Below, piece by piece: positions 40,665 through 49,252 of a DNA stretch of 64,000 nucleotides. Within the stretch, counting starts at the first letter, position 1. Each line of letters starts with the position of its first letter. The DNA comes from an uncultured Erwinia sp. (GTDB taxonomy: Bacteria; Pseudomonadota; Gammaproteobacteria; Enterobacterales; Enterobacteriaceae). The notes under the pieces are model-generated. The model was not told where the DNA came from, searched no databases, and saw only the letters and a list, made by a program, of their open reading frames with translations. Where the stretch lies: contig CALYQW010000001.1 in NCBI GenBank assembly GCA_945290265.1, positions 186,001-250,000 of the forward strand. The letters are read 5' to 3'. The translations under genes and the position numbers were made by a program.

Positions 40665-42575
40665 CTACAACCGGCTTAAACAATCCAACGCTACCGTCTT
40701 AAAACCAGCAAAATCGGTGCTGTCACGCAGGCGTTTTATTGCCCTTTCGCGCATAAAGGTCACAAACAGATCGTAAATCGCCATCGCCTCTTCATATTCA
40801 CTTTTGCTGATCGCCAGCAGGAAAATCACGTAAGCGGTATCTTCGCCCCAGGCAATGCCCCCAGGGGCCAGCACCGTATAGACGCAGGTTTTGTTGGCCA
40901 GCAACCCCAGCGAATGCGGCAGCGCAATGCCTTCCCCCAGCATGGTGCTGACTATCGCTTCGCGCTCCACCACCGAGGGATAAAAGTCACTGCCGACGAT
41001 GCCTTCCTGCTCCAGCTGGTCGCTGAGCTGACGAAACAGCGTCTGGCTGTCAATGGGCGCGTCGAGGATAAGGAAATGGCTGGCATCAAAGAATTTTTCC
41101 AGCATATACGGGCGGGTGCGATCCTGAAGCACCTGTTGCCCCAGCTGTTCCAGCTGGAAGTCTCCGGGGAATGGCGACATCACCACCACTGGCTTACTTT
41201 TATCGCTCAGGCGCACCGTAGAGACGACAAAGTCTTCATCAATGCGCTGCCGTTGCTCATACTCACGCAGCGACACCACCTGAGTTACTTCGATTTGCGG
41301 ATATTTACGCAGCAGCAGCGCCTGGATCATGCGGATAGTGGAATTCCCGGTGTCGCAGACCAGCATCACCCGGGGATAACGCTGCCAGCTAACGTTATAG
41401 TGACGCTCAAGGCCAACGCCAATATGCAGCACCAGGAAACCCATCTCATTTTCGCTGATGTGGTACGGCGTATGTTTACCCCAGCTGGTGACCGCCGCCA
41501 GTGTGATATCCCAGGCCATCGGATAGTGCTGTTTAATATTGCTCAGCAGCGGGTTAGGAATATGAATGCGGTAGCGCAGGCGGGCAAGCATAGTGCGGAT
41601 ATGGGTCAGCAGATCGGCGCGCAGCTGCGCATCGTCCTGCAGGCTGAAATTATAGTGGCGGTTGATATAACCGAGGATATAGTCCACCAGCGAATCGCCG
41701 TCATCCGCGCCAATCATATCCGGCCGGGTATCGACCTGACGCCGGCCGGCAATATTCACCCGCAGCCAGGCTTCTTCTGCCGCACCCATGGCCTTGCCGG
41801 TGACGGAGCGCAGAAAAGCGATAATCCGCCGCGCTGCCTGACGCACATCGTCATCACCCGGATCGGCGCTGAAATCAGTCAGCGGAAACCCCTCGCTGAT
41901 ACGCCGTGCGGCCACCGCACAGTAGAGACGCAGATAGCGTTCACCATCGTCCGTCAGGCGGATATGCAGGCGCGTCAGGCAGCCGGAAAACATCGGCTCC
42001 AGCGAGGCGAGGATGTTACCGTCCAGCGCCTGTTGCCAGAGCACAGCGTTATCGCCCTCATCCAGGGTCAGCTGCCACAGCAGATCGGTCAGCGCAGTGC
42101 GCATATCGCGTTCGCGGCCAAACAGTTTCATGCCGTAGCGCGGGCGGGTTTCAATCACCAGCTGATAACGTTCCAGCCACTCTCTCACCCCGATCATATC
42201 GCTTTGCAGGGTATTACGGCTGACAAACCATTCGTCGGCCAACACTTCAAGCTTGAGGGAGAACGCCGAAGTGAGAAAACGGATCAACAGTGCCGGTACC
42301 CGCGCCTGCGAGGTGCGCGGGACGCGCTGAGATGGCGCGTTATGTTGCAGTAACTGGTGGTAACGGGCAGCGTTGTTAACTTTCAGCTGATACCCGCGTC
42401 CACGGTTCAGTACCAGCATCGCACCGTGGTCGACCAGCAGGGCGTTAAGTGCCTGGATATCGTTGCGTACCGTGCGGGTAGAAACCGCAAAACGTCGTGC
42501 CAGTTCGTCCTGCGGCAGGATGTCGTTTTGCAGGGCATCAAACAGCTGAGCCAGCCGTTGATTGGGGAATCTCAC
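40665..42575 (-). CDS. BglG/MtlR-type PTS-controlled transcription regulator (HTH-PRD-PRD-EIIB-EIIA)
   Basis: A 636-residue protein. Residues 1-60 form an HTH_11 (RFAVSTRTVRNDIQALN), about 85-165 a second Mga/MtlR-like HTH, about 170-395 two PRD domains, about 400-490 an EIIB-like domain with LVCDTGNSTIRM (phospho-Cys), and the rest an EIIA domain with GIALPHSLG (phospho-His). Such proteins activate PTS operons according to phosphorylation by EI/HPr and the cognate transporter. It lies downstream, same strand, of the SFCGS-DUF4310 operon (gap 245 bases) and is the obvious regulator for it. In Salmonella the related dga operon is driven by a LevR-type sigma-54 activator, so this is a different control type. 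Confidence 0.9.
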   Translation of the reverse strand: MRFPNQRLAQLFDALQNDILPQDELARRFAVSTRTVRNDIQALNALLVDHGAMLVLNRGRGYQLKVNNAARYHQLLQHNAPSQRVPRTSQARVPALLIRFLTSAFSLKLEVLADEWFVSRNTLQSDMIGVREWLERYQLVIETRPRYGMKLFGRERDMRTALTDLLWQLTLDEGDNAVLWQQALDGNILASLEPMFSGCLTRLHIRLTDDGERYLRLYCAVAARRISEGFPLTDFSADPGDDDVRQAARRIIAFLRSVTGKAMGAAEEAWLRVNIAGRRQVDTRPDMIGADDGDSLVDYILGYINRHYNFSLQDDAQLRADLLTHIRTMLARLRYRIHIPNPLLSNIKQHYPMAWDITLAAVTSWGKHTPYHISENEMGFLVLHIGVGLERHYNVSWQRYPRVMLVCDTGNSTIRMIQALLLRKYPQIEVTQVVSLREYEQRQRIDEDFVVSTVRLSDKSKPVVVMSPFPGDFQLEQLGQQVLQDRTRPYMLEKFFDASHFLILDAPIDSQTLFRQLSDQLEQEGIVGSDFYPSVVEREAIVSTMLGEGIALPHSLGLLANKTCVYTVLAPGGIAWGEDTAYVIFLLAISKSEYEEAMAIYDLFVTFMRERAIKRLRDSTDFAGFKTVALDCLSRL

Positions 42576-42811
42576 AGGAGGTTACCTGTGATGGAAGCCG
42601 TTACCAGCGGATTAATTATCAGTTTCCTCCCTGATTTATGATGTAATTTTTCCTTTTACCCGGGAATAAATACCACGATTTTTTCGCTGCGCCAATGGGG
42701 GGAAGTGGCATGTTTGCCTCCGGTTTGGGTGCTGTACCGGGTTTGCTGCTGTTACTTTTGCTTTTACAAGCCGGGGCAACAGCCGGGTCAAGGACATAAA
42801 CCAGGTCAGTG

Positions 42812-42830
42812 GCTGGCAGCTTAAGCCAGC
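42812..42830 (-). terminator. Hairpin at the end of the dgaF-like gene
   Basis: GCTGGC (42812-42817) and GCCAGC (42825-42830) flank a short loop and overlap the last codons and stop. Termination is possible but not textbook, since no T-run follows on the minus strand. Confidence 0.35.
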
Positions 42831-43564
42831 AGCCGTTTGGTGATGGTCAGTAATTCGGCCACGTCCTGCGGGCGCGTCAGTCCGGTAGCGCCATCGATAA
42901 TCGAGCTGTAAACGTGCGGGATAATCTGGCTGACGCCGGCGTCCAGCGCCACCTGCAGGATGGTGGCGTAATTCGACAGGTCGATACCACCGGTTGGCTC
43001 CAGCCAGAAGTCCTGTGCCGCGCAGGCCTGCGCCACCAGCCGGAATTCATCAAGGCTTTTCAGACCGCCCATCGGGAAATATTTGACCGAGCTGCCACCC
43101 ATATCTTTCAGCAGGGCAATGGCGGTCGCCACCGGCACCCCCCCCGGTTCGGCTTTCGAGCTGAGCGGTCCGGTGGCAATATTTACCCAGCCTGGCTTAC
43201 CGCAGGGCGATACCAGCCCGTTAACAATGGTCTGCTCCTGCCCCAGCAGCGCACGGCTGGTAGCGACACCGGTAAATACCTGGTTCACATGCTGTGGCTG
43301 AATTTCAGCCGCAATTTCACTGACCATTTCTGACTGACGCGGATCGCCGGCTCCAAGACCCACGGAGATGGCATTATGGATGGTGGTACCAATAGCATGC
43401 ATATCACTAACCGCGCTGGCGACATCAGGATAGTTTTTTGACAACAGCCCCACCAGCACATGCCCTTCTGCTGCCTTCCAGATATCAATGGCATTCTGCG
43501 CGGACCCCGCCAGTACGTTAAGACACACCCGATCGCGATAAAATTTAGCTGTCAGTGACATCAT
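42821..43564 (-). CDS. dgaF: DgaF-type 2-keto-3-deoxy-6-phosphogluconate aldolase (KDGP aldolase family)
   Basis: A 247-residue TIM-barrel protein of the KDGP aldolase family distinct from Eda: NVLAGSAQNAIDIWKAAEGH near the N-terminus, SSVKYFPMGGLK with the likely Schiff-base Lys, and LEPTGGIDLSNY. In Salmonella, DgaF splits KDGP to pyruvate and glyceraldehyde-3-phosphate after DgaE has removed ammonia from D-glucosaminate-6-phosphate. The start shares one base with the dgaE stop (TAATG). Substrate is inferred from the pairing with dgaE. Confidence 0.85.
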   Translation of the reverse strand: MMSLTAKFYRDRVCLNVLAGSAQNAIDIWKAAEGHVLVGLLSKNYPDVASAVSDMHAIGTTIHNAISVGLGAGDPRQSEMVSEIAAEIQPQHVNQVFTGVATSRALLGQEQTIVNGLVSPCGKPGWVNIATGPLSSKAEPGGVPVATAIALLKDMGGSSVKYFPMGGLKSLDEFRLVAQACAAQDFWLEPTGGIDLSNYATILQVALDAGVSQIIPHVYSSIIDGATGLTRPQDVAELLTITKRLLA

Positions 43565-44679
43565 TACTTCTCCTGGTTAATCTGACGACGCAGACAGGTA
43601 AAAATCAGAACCAGCTCGCTGGCGGAAACGCTGCGCACATCAACTTCGATAATCCCTTCATTGGCTTTGTAACCGCGAAAATAGATCGCCGGATCACCGG
43701 ATTTCAGCGCCTGTACCAGCCCACTGGTGGTACGGCCAGTCGTCTTCTCATCAATATGGATCTCCGCACGGGCAATATCCCGTCCGGCACTGTCCCATAC
43801 CACCTGCGCCCCAATGCCCTGCAGGCCGTTCAGCTGAGCGATGAACGTCGTCATTTTTTCCACCATCTGCGCGCCAGTCACTTTTTGCTGCGTCAGATAG
43901 TTTTCAATCGCCAGCGTCAGACCCAGAATGCCTTCTTTGCCCACTTTCATCGCGCGGCCAATACCGTGCGCCTGGCGTTTAACCCACTCCACCGGCTGTT
44001 GCTTACCGATCACCAGCCCGCTGGTTGGCCCTTCAATCGCCTTGGCACCGCTGTAAATCACCAGATCTGCCCCCATTGCGCTCCAGGCCTGCAGGTCTTC
44101 TTCCGCCGCAGCATCGACAATCAGCGGAACGCCGTGCTGTTGCGCCACTTCCAGTGCCTGTTGCACACTAAGGTGACTTTTTTGTACGCAGTGATGCGAT
44201 TTGATATACAGAATGGCCGCCGTCTGTGTGGTGACCGCTGCCGACAGTTGCTGTGGCGAACACTCATTGGCATAGCCCGCTTCAATCAGGCGTCCGCCGC
44301 CCAGCGCCACCATGGTGCCCACCGGCGCGCCAAAACTCACGTTATGCCCTTTGGCCATCACAATCTCATCCGCCACCAACAGCGGCTGAATATGCAGATT
44401 GTGCAGCAGCCAGTCGTCGTCCTGAACGATCGCCGCCGCCACGCACTGTGCCAGCCCGGCAGAGGCGCAGGACACCACCAGCGCACTTTCACACCCCAGC
44501 AGCCGGGCAATATGCGCCCCGGTTTTATTCACCAAATCCCCGATTTCGAAATAGTGGTTCAGGCCATAGCTGACGCGCTCCACCACCGCCGCGGAGGGCG
44601 TGGAAACGCCGAGAATCGTCATCCGTCCCGACGCGTTAATCACCTTTTTCAGGCCATATTGCTCATAAACTGAAGTCAT
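43564..44679 (-). CDS. dgaE: DgaE-type D-glucosaminate-6-phosphate ammonia-lyase (SelA-like PLP enzyme)
   Basis: The start at 44679 (AAAGGGA upstream) gives 371 residues. It is a fold-type I PLP enzyme of the SelA-like branch: SALVVSCASAGLAQ near 66-79, Asp189 in PLIVDAAAEEDLQ binding the PLP nitrogen, and Lys213 in YSGAKAIEGPTSG as Schiff base. DgaE eliminates water and ammonia from D-glucosaminate-6-phosphate to give KDGP. It begins 17 bases inside the upstream deacetylase gene, so the operon is tightly packed. Confidence 0.87.
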   Translation of the reverse strand: MTSVYEQYGLKKVINASGRMTILGVSTPSAAVVERVSYGLNHYFEIGDLVNKTGAHIARLLGCESALVVSCASAGLAQCVAAAIVQDDDWLLHNLHIQPLLVADEIVMAKGHNVSFGAPVGTMVALGGGRLIEAGYANECSPQQLSAAVTTQTAAILYIKSHHCVQKSHLSVQQALEVAQQHGVPLIVDAAAEEDLQAWSAMGADLVIYSGAKAIEGPTSGLVIGKQQPVEWVKRQAHGIGRAMKVGKEGILGLTLAIENYLTQQKVTGAQMVEKMTTFIAQLNGLQGIGAQVVWDSAGRDIARAEIHIDEKTTGRTTSGLVQALKSGDPAIYFRGYKANEGIIEVDVRSVSASELVLIFTCLRRQINQEK

Positions 44680-45796
44680 TATCCCTTTCTCCATGATTGG
44701 TGTAACAGACCTGCCCGCCCACGATGGCAGCCAGCGGCACCAGTTCGCGGTCACCGCTGACCGTCTGACCATCGGCATCACTGAACAGGCACGCTGCCTT
44801 TCTGATATCAAATACGGTTAAATCGGCGGCATATCCCACCGCCAGTCGGCCTTTATTTTCCAGACGCAGAGCTTGCGCGGCATGGTCGGTGACGCAGGCA
44901 ATCACCTGTGGCAGCGTCATACCGATGTGCAAAAACTTCGACATCACGTGCGCCAGGCCATGTACCGGCCCGTTCAGGCGGTTGCGGCAGTAAATGTCTG
45001 AACTGATGGTAAACGGCAGAATGCCACTGGTAATCGCCTGCTGCGCCACGGCAAAGCTGAAACTGGCGCTACCATGCCCGACATCCAGCTGCACGCCACG
45101 CTGTAACGCACGGCTGACCGCCGCGCGCAGCGCGCCCTGCGGCGTCAGAATACGGTTCGGTTTGCCGTTAAAGCAGTGAGTGATGATGTCGCCACGAGTC
45201 AGCAGATCCGCGACTTCATCCAGATCCGGCGGGTTATTACCAATATGTACCATCAGCGGCAGCTGACCATTTTCCTGCTGAATTTCTTTGGCTCTGACCA
45301 GCGGTTTCACCCCGTTCTGCTCCACCACGCTGCTGCTGATACGCGCTTTCAGACCGATAATAAAGTCCGGCAGGCGGGCGATGGCCGCCTTCACCGCCTG
45401 ACCATCAATGCGCGTCATATTCGCCAGTTCGTTCTGGGTCAGAATGCCGCTGCGGGCGATATTCAGCAGCGCCCGAACCTCGGTGCGCGCGCTGCGCGTC
45501 AGCTGCCAGAAATCATCAATATCATCGGCTCCGGTGCTGCCCGCATCCACCACCGTGGTAACGCCGCCGGCAACCCCTACGCTGTCAGGTTCATCATGAT
45601 AAATCGCTGAGTTCGGGTAGCAGTGAACGTGGCTGTCAATCCAGCCCGCGCTCAGCCAGTAGCGGCCGTTCAGCGTACATTCACGGCGGCCCCGGCCTGT
45701 GACTTCGCCTACGGCGGCAATTTTGCCGTCCTGAAGCGCCACATCGGCCAGACGGTTATCACACAGAAGGGCGCGACGAATAACCAAATCGTACAT
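44663..45796 (-). CDS. Amidohydrolase/deacetylase-family metallohydrolase
   Basis: The start at 45796 (GGGAG before it) gives 377 residues; upstream in-frame ATG codons would overlap DUF4310 and add unrelated sequence. The binuclear amidohydrolase site is complete: His56 and His58 in DSHVHCYP, Lys150 in IGLKARISSS (carbamylated bridge), His184 in MVHIGN, His207 in ITHCFNG and Asp267 in SSDIYCRN. In this operon type it probably deacetylates or deacylates an incoming amino-sugar-acid phosphate so that DgaE can act. The exact substrate is unknown. Confidence 0.86.
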   Translation of the reverse strand: MYDLVIRRALLCDNRLADVALQDGKIAAVGEVTGRGRRECTLNGRYWLSAGWIDSHVHCYPNSAIYHDEPDSVGVAGGVTTVVDAGSTGADDIDDFWQLTRSARTEVRALLNIARSGILTQNELANMTRIDGQAVKAAIARLPDFIIGLKARISSSVVEQNGVKPLVRAKEIQQENGQLPLMVHIGNNPPDLDEVADLLTRGDIITHCFNGKPNRILTPQGALRAAVSRALQRGVQLDVGHGSASFSFAVAQQAITSGILPFTISSDIYCRNRLNGPVHGLAHVMSKFLHIGMTLPQVIACVTDHAAQALRLENKGRLAVGYAADLTVFDIRKAACLFSDADGQTVSGDRELVPLAAIVGGQVCYTNHGERDNDFSL

Positions 45797-45810
45797 AACG
45801 CTCTCCCGGC

Positions 45811-46455
45811 TTACAGTGGAATGGGGAAGGCCGCGCCCAGCGCCATCGCGCCGAGGATGGCGCCACCGGTAATCGGTTTGCCCCACAGATAGAACAGCAG
45901 CGAACCCGCCAGCGCGCCCAGCCCAATCGGAATAGATGCGGTCATTGCCGACAGCACAATCAGCGGCCCGAGAAAGCGTCCGGAGGTGTTCCCGGCCCCC
46001 ATCATCACATCTGCACCGTAGGTAGAATTACTGTTATTGATGGTAAATTTACGTGCCAGCACCATCAGATAACCGATCGTGAGCCCCACTGCCAGCCCGG
46101 TAGCCAGCGCGGCAGCAAAGTTGGCAACCGGAAAGATAATCCCCGATCCCAGCAGCAGCGCCGGTACGCCCAGACCCACCCCGGTTTGCAGGGCACCACC
46201 AATATCCAGGATGCCCACCAGCGTTCCTTCAATGATGCGCGCAAACAGAAAGCTGGCCCCGAAAGCGGCTACCGCGCCATAGACGCCGGTATCCATGCCC
46301 GAACGCAGCATCGATACAAACGCCACTTCATTAAAGGCACCAATACCGTACAGGTAATACATATGGGTGCCAGCGAAAATACCCGCCGACAGCAGACCCA
46401 CAAAGATTGGAAATGACCAGTCGGCAAACCAGAAACCGCGTTTTGACTCTTCCAT
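45811..46455 (-). CDS. DUF4310-family membrane protein, PTS-like transporter subunit
   Basis: A 214-residue membrane protein with about six hydrophobic helices (FPIFVGLLSAGIFAGTHMYY near the start, GTLVGILDIGGALQTGVGLG, ASIPIGLGALAGSLLFYLWG). It belongs to a family known only from operons with DUF4311, DUF4312, SFCGS and PRD proteins, where it is presumed to be part of a PTS-like permease. It lies 14 bases before the deacetylase gene and 12 bases after DUF4311. Confidence 0.85.
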   Translation of the reverse strand: MEESKRGFWFADWSFPIFVGLLSAGIFAGTHMYYLYGIGAFNEVAFVSMLRSGMDTGVYGAVAAFGASFLFARIIEGTLVGILDIGGALQTGVGLGVPALLLGSGIIFPVANFAAALATGLAVGLTIGYLMVLARKFTINNSNSTYGADVMMGAGNTSGRFLGPLIVLSAMTASIPIGLGALAGSLLFYLWGKPITGGAILGAMALGAAFPIPL

Positions 46456-46467
46456 TATGCTCTCCTG

Positions 46468-47244
46468 CTATTTACCGCTAATGTTGCTGTGGATCAGTTC
46501 CAGCCAGTCCGGCACATTCAGCTGGAAAGAACTTAACAGCGTCATATCAAAACCACGGAAGAAGGCGCTAAGCGTAAACAGCAGCACAATGGCCAGCATC
46601 ATAATGCCGGTGACTTTATTCCAGCCGCTCTCTTCCACCCCTTTACCAATCAGGATCCCCAGAACCAGACCCGGCACCGCATTGCCCATAATCAGCTGCG
46701 CCAGCCCGCCAAACAGTGTGGCCCAGAAGCCGGAGCGTTTACCGGCATCCATCGCCGACAGCCAGAAAATCACTGGCATCAGGGTATTGACCAGCAGGTT
46801 AGCCGCCGGTACCAGTACCTTAACTGCAGTAATCTGCAGCGCCGCCGGGACTGACGAAGCAGTCACGTTAAGAAAGGTCACCACTGCCATCCCGACCAGG
46901 GTACAGGCCAGCGCCATTTTCTTTGGATCGTGCAGGGTTTCCGCCAGGTTACGATTTTTAACCATCAGCACTGCCGCCCCCCAGTTAGGAATGATGCGGT
47001 GATCCACATCCTGGGTAAATGAACCGGCGGCGACCGAAGAGGCCCAGGCGTTAAAGAAAAAGCCGAGGCCAAAGGAGAAGTGCGAAGCCGGATCGCCTTC
47101 ACAGGAATTTAATTCTCCGAGGGTGCGAAAGGCACCCATTCCCTGAGTGCCGGGCGCATGAAACATACGTGCGGCACCGGCTCCGACGCCGAAGCCGACC
47201 AGCCCGCCGATAATCAGCGATTTAAGCAGAATAATTATGAACAT
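46468..47244 (-). CDS. DUF4311-family membrane protein, PTS-like transporter subunit
   Basis: A 258-residue membrane protein with about six to seven TM segments, beginning MFIIILLKSLIIGGLVGFGV and rich in Gly/Ala pore-like stretches; FSFGLGFFFNAWASSVAAGS and GLAQLIMGNAVPGLVLGILI are further helices. With DUF4310 it would form the membrane channel of the system. It has no phosphorylation motif of classical EIIC proteins that I can point to. The role is inferred from operon context. Confidence 0.85.
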   Translation of the reverse strand: MFIIILLKSLIIGGLVGFGVGAGAARMFHAPGTQGMGAFRTLGELNSCEGDPASHFSFGLGFFFNAWASSVAAGSFTQDVDHRIIPNWGAAVLMVKNRNLAETLHDPKKMALACTLVGMAVVTFLNVTASSVPAALQITAVKVLVPAANLLVNTLMPVIFWLSAMDAGKRSGFWATLFGGLAQLIMGNAVPGLVLGILIGKGVEESGWNKVTGIMMLAIVLLFTLSAFFRGFDMTLLSSFQLNVPDWLELIHSNISGK

Positions 47245-47337
47245 CAGCGTTTTCCTTGTTGTTATGCCCCACTCCGGCTGACGGGCAGCAAGTTTTTCCC
47301 TTCCCTGGCCGGAAAATCGCGGGTGATGACCGACGTT

Positions 47338-47637
47338 TTAGTGAATTACGCTGAACGCGACCTGCTCCGGATCGATGGCGGTCACGTTAACGGTGATCGC
47401 CAGCTCAACCTGGAACTGCGAGCGTTCGCGCGCCAGAAAGAAGAAAAAGAACTTTTCACGCGTTACGCGCTGCTGCGCCTGCACCACCGCCACCTCCTGC
47501 GGTTCAATGCGCAGCAATACCTTTTTTTCTGCTGCCAGCACCGCGCTCTGCACCCGACTTAACGCGTCAGCAAAGGCTTTCGACTTGCTGTCGCCCTTAC
47601 CGCGCACGTTCACGGTGGTGGTGAATTGCCGCTTCAT
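47338..47637 (-). CDS. DUF4312-family small cytoplasmic protein of the PTS-like operon
   Basis: A 99-residue soluble protein, KRQFTTTVNVRGKGDSKSKA at the N-terminus and a Phe-run FFFFFLA in the middle (encoded by an A/T homopolymer-like tract). The family always accompanies SFCGS and DUF4311/4310. It overlaps the SFCGS stop by four bases (ATGA). It could be an EIIA-like or assembly component; no His suitable for phosphotransfer is evident other than the C-terminal one. Confidence 0.83.
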   Translation of the reverse strand: MKRQFTTTVNVRGKGDSKSKAFADALSRVQSAVLAAEKKVLLRIEPQEVAVVQAQQRVTREKFFFFFLARERSQFQVELAITVNVTAIDPEQVAFSVIH

Positions 47638-47996
47638 GCGCGGTACTTCTTCTGCCAGGCCTGCACCAGACGCTCGCCCAGTTCTTCCTTATCCATAAAG
47701 CCAAAGCCCAGCACCTGCGCCCCTTCGTTAATCGCCGTAACGCCTTCATCAATTGAGCGCATACCGTGCTTTGCTTTGTAGCCGTATTTGTTTTGTGCGG
47801 TGATGGCACCCGCGCCGCCGCTACCGCAGAACGAGATGCCAAAGGTGCCGTTTTCCGCCTGCATCACGTCACCCAGCTTCATATCTGCCGCCACACCCGG
47901 CACCACCACCGCTTTACCGCCCGCTTTCTCCACGCCAGCCGCCACTTTCTGGCCTTTTCCTAACCGATCGGCGATCACTACGATAATTTCGGACAT
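47634..47996 (-). CDS. Glycine-rich SFCGS-family protein, probable EIIB-like component
   Basis: A 120-residue protein named for the motif GISFCGSGGAGAITAQNKYG, with Cys57 in a glycine-rich loop after a Rossmann-like IIVVIADRLGKGQ start. A Cys in a Gly-rich P-loop is how EIIB domains hold the phosphoryl group, so Cys57 is a candidate phosphotransfer residue; this is an inference. It starts 56 bases after the PRD gene and is followed with overlap by DUF4312. Confidence 0.85.
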   Translation of the reverse strand: MSEIIVVIADRLGKGQKVAAGVEKAGGKAVVVPGVAADMKLGDVMQAENGTFGISFCGSGGAGAITAQNKYGYKAKHGMRSIDEGVTAINEGAQVLGFGFMDKEELGERLVQAWQKKYRA

Positions 47997-48052
47997 ATAT
48001 ATTCCCTCAGGTGATTAACTGAATGTGTCACTGCGTTGTGCAACGCGGCGGC

Positions 48053-48385
48053 TTATTCGTTGGCTTTCGCCACTTCAATATGAACCGATAACAACCACGC
48101 TTCTTCGGGCGGCAGGTCGCCAAACAGATCAACAATCTGTTGTGCCAGCGCCAGTGACTCAGGCGAGATATCTTCAAACAGGCTGGCATCTACTTCCGGT
48201 AAGACTTCCCCCGTCAGCGAACGGTGAGCCATCACCCGCACATGGGAACTCAGCATCTGCAGCTGCACGGCATTCGGCTGAATAGCGTGCAACGCATACA
48301 GTGCCGCAGTCTTATCCAGTACACCCTGTGCCAGCTGTTCAGAAACCGGGTCTGACTTCGCCACTGAATCTGTTTCCACTGCCAT
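48053..48385 (-). CDS. Stand-alone PRD-domain protein, first gene of the PTS-like operon
   Basis: The start at 48385 has GAGGTGGGAAG just upstream and gives 110 residues; an earlier in-frame start at 48424 adds 13 residues without support. It is a single PTS regulation domain with the two conserved His at 48 (SSHVRVMAHR) and 102 (LLSVHIEVA). No DNA- or RNA-binding domain is attached. It may sense HPr/EII phosphorylation and relay it to the transporter or to the BglG-type regulator at 40665-42575. Confidence 0.85.
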   Translation of the reverse strand: MAVETDSVAKSDPVSEQLAQGVLDKTAALYALHAIQPNAVQLQMLSSHVRVMAHRSLTGEVLPEVDASLFEDISPESLALAQQIVDLFGDLPPEEAWLLSVHIEVAKANE

Positions 48386-48473
48386 ACTTCCCACCTCTTG
48401 ATTTGTCTGTCGGCAATCTCTCAAAGCCTGTCAATAAACTAGCCCTGTCGCTGCGGTATGTGTAGAACGACTT

Positions 48474-48501
48474 TTTCCACTGCAAAGTGGAAATGCAGTG
48501 G
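48474..48501 (-). promoter_or_regulatory. Two overlapping inverted repeats upstream of the PTS-like operon
   Basis: TTTCCACT (48474-48481) pairs with AGTGGAAA (48486-48493), and CCACTGCA (48477-48484) pairs with TGCAGTGG (48494-48501). The two 8-bp hairpins share bases and exclude each other. They lie 89-116 bases before the first gene, where a BglG/MtlR-type operator or antitermination site would sit. Confidence 0.55.
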
Positions 48502-48527
48502 GGAATATCGATCTAAGTCGCAGAAAT

Positions 48528-48539
48528 GGGGGGGGGGGG
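48528..48539. repeat. Homopolymer of 12 G upstream of the PTS-like operon
   Basis: Twelve consecutive G in an intergenic region, the longest run I saw in the window. Length change by slippage could alter promoter spacing. Confidence 0.9.
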
Positions 48540-48782
48540 CAGATAAGAAAAACACAGGCAACAGCTGCTGAAGCGGGCGTGAAAGCGCCACTGGCACGCC
48601 TGCCTCTGAAGATTGAGATTGATAATTTTTATTGCGCCGTTCCTGCCGCGTATAACAGAAAACCCGGCAGTAATCAGACAGGTTTTTGAAAATTTATCTT
48701 TCACATTATAAGCAACAGAATATTTTCTGAAGAATGGAAAGTATAGCCTGATAGCGGAAGAGACTTGCCACTTACGATGTAA

Positions 48783-49214
48783 ACCGGACTGTTTTCATGG
48801 GGATTTTCTTCTCCGGATAGCGATTATGATGTGCGCTTTCTCTATGTTCATTAACCAGAATGGTGTTTTACGCGCGGAACCGCAGCGCAATGTCATTGAG
48901 CTCCCCATCGACACTACACCAGATATTTGTGGATGAGAGTGGCGTAAAGCGATGGGGTTACTGAAACGAGTTAATCCCATATTGACTGAATGGCTGAATT
49001 CACCGGTGGTTTATCAGCATCCGTTGCACCGGTTGCGCAAACGCGCGCCGCGATACCGCACTATTTATCGCCGTTGCGGGCGCGCTGGCATTACCTGTCA
49101 AAGGCCAATATAAATTTTCGCGGTTTTTTGCAGGATATAACCGTGCGGTTAAAGAAATACTTTTGGGCTACGGTTCCTGCGCGTGCTTGGTGGCCACACC
49201 TGCGGCAACAATGA
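48783..49214 (+). pseudogene. Decayed COG3541-type nucleotidyltransferase
   Basis: In one frame from 48783, FSWGFSSPDSDYDVRFLYVH matches the active-site start of this nucleotidyltransferase family (typically SGSRGWGFxSPDSDYDVRF). A stop follows, then frame-broken matches: ELPIDTTPDICG, a stop, EWRKAMGLLKRVNPILTEWL and NSPVVYQ. A last piece (48990-49214) reads HYLSKANINFRGFLQDITVR and LKKYFW, the family's helical region. Several stops and shifts mean the gene is dead. The N-terminal 30 or so codons are missing. It fills the gap between the PTS-like operon and the metalloprotease-like gene. Confidence 0.82.
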
Positions 49215-49252
49215 CATCTAATGGGACAGGCTCTTAGGATGTCATTACCGGA

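Noticed and set aside
40914-42353. A 479-codon open frame antisense to the BglG-type regulator.
   Set aside because: It is a shadow of the GC-rich real gene on the other strand; its translation has no known motifs while the opposite strand has five clear domains.
43555-44673. A 372-codon open frame antisense to dgaE.
   Set aside because: Fully covered by the PLP enzyme gene with intact catalytic residues; composition of the antisense product is abnormal (His/Arg/Gln-rich).
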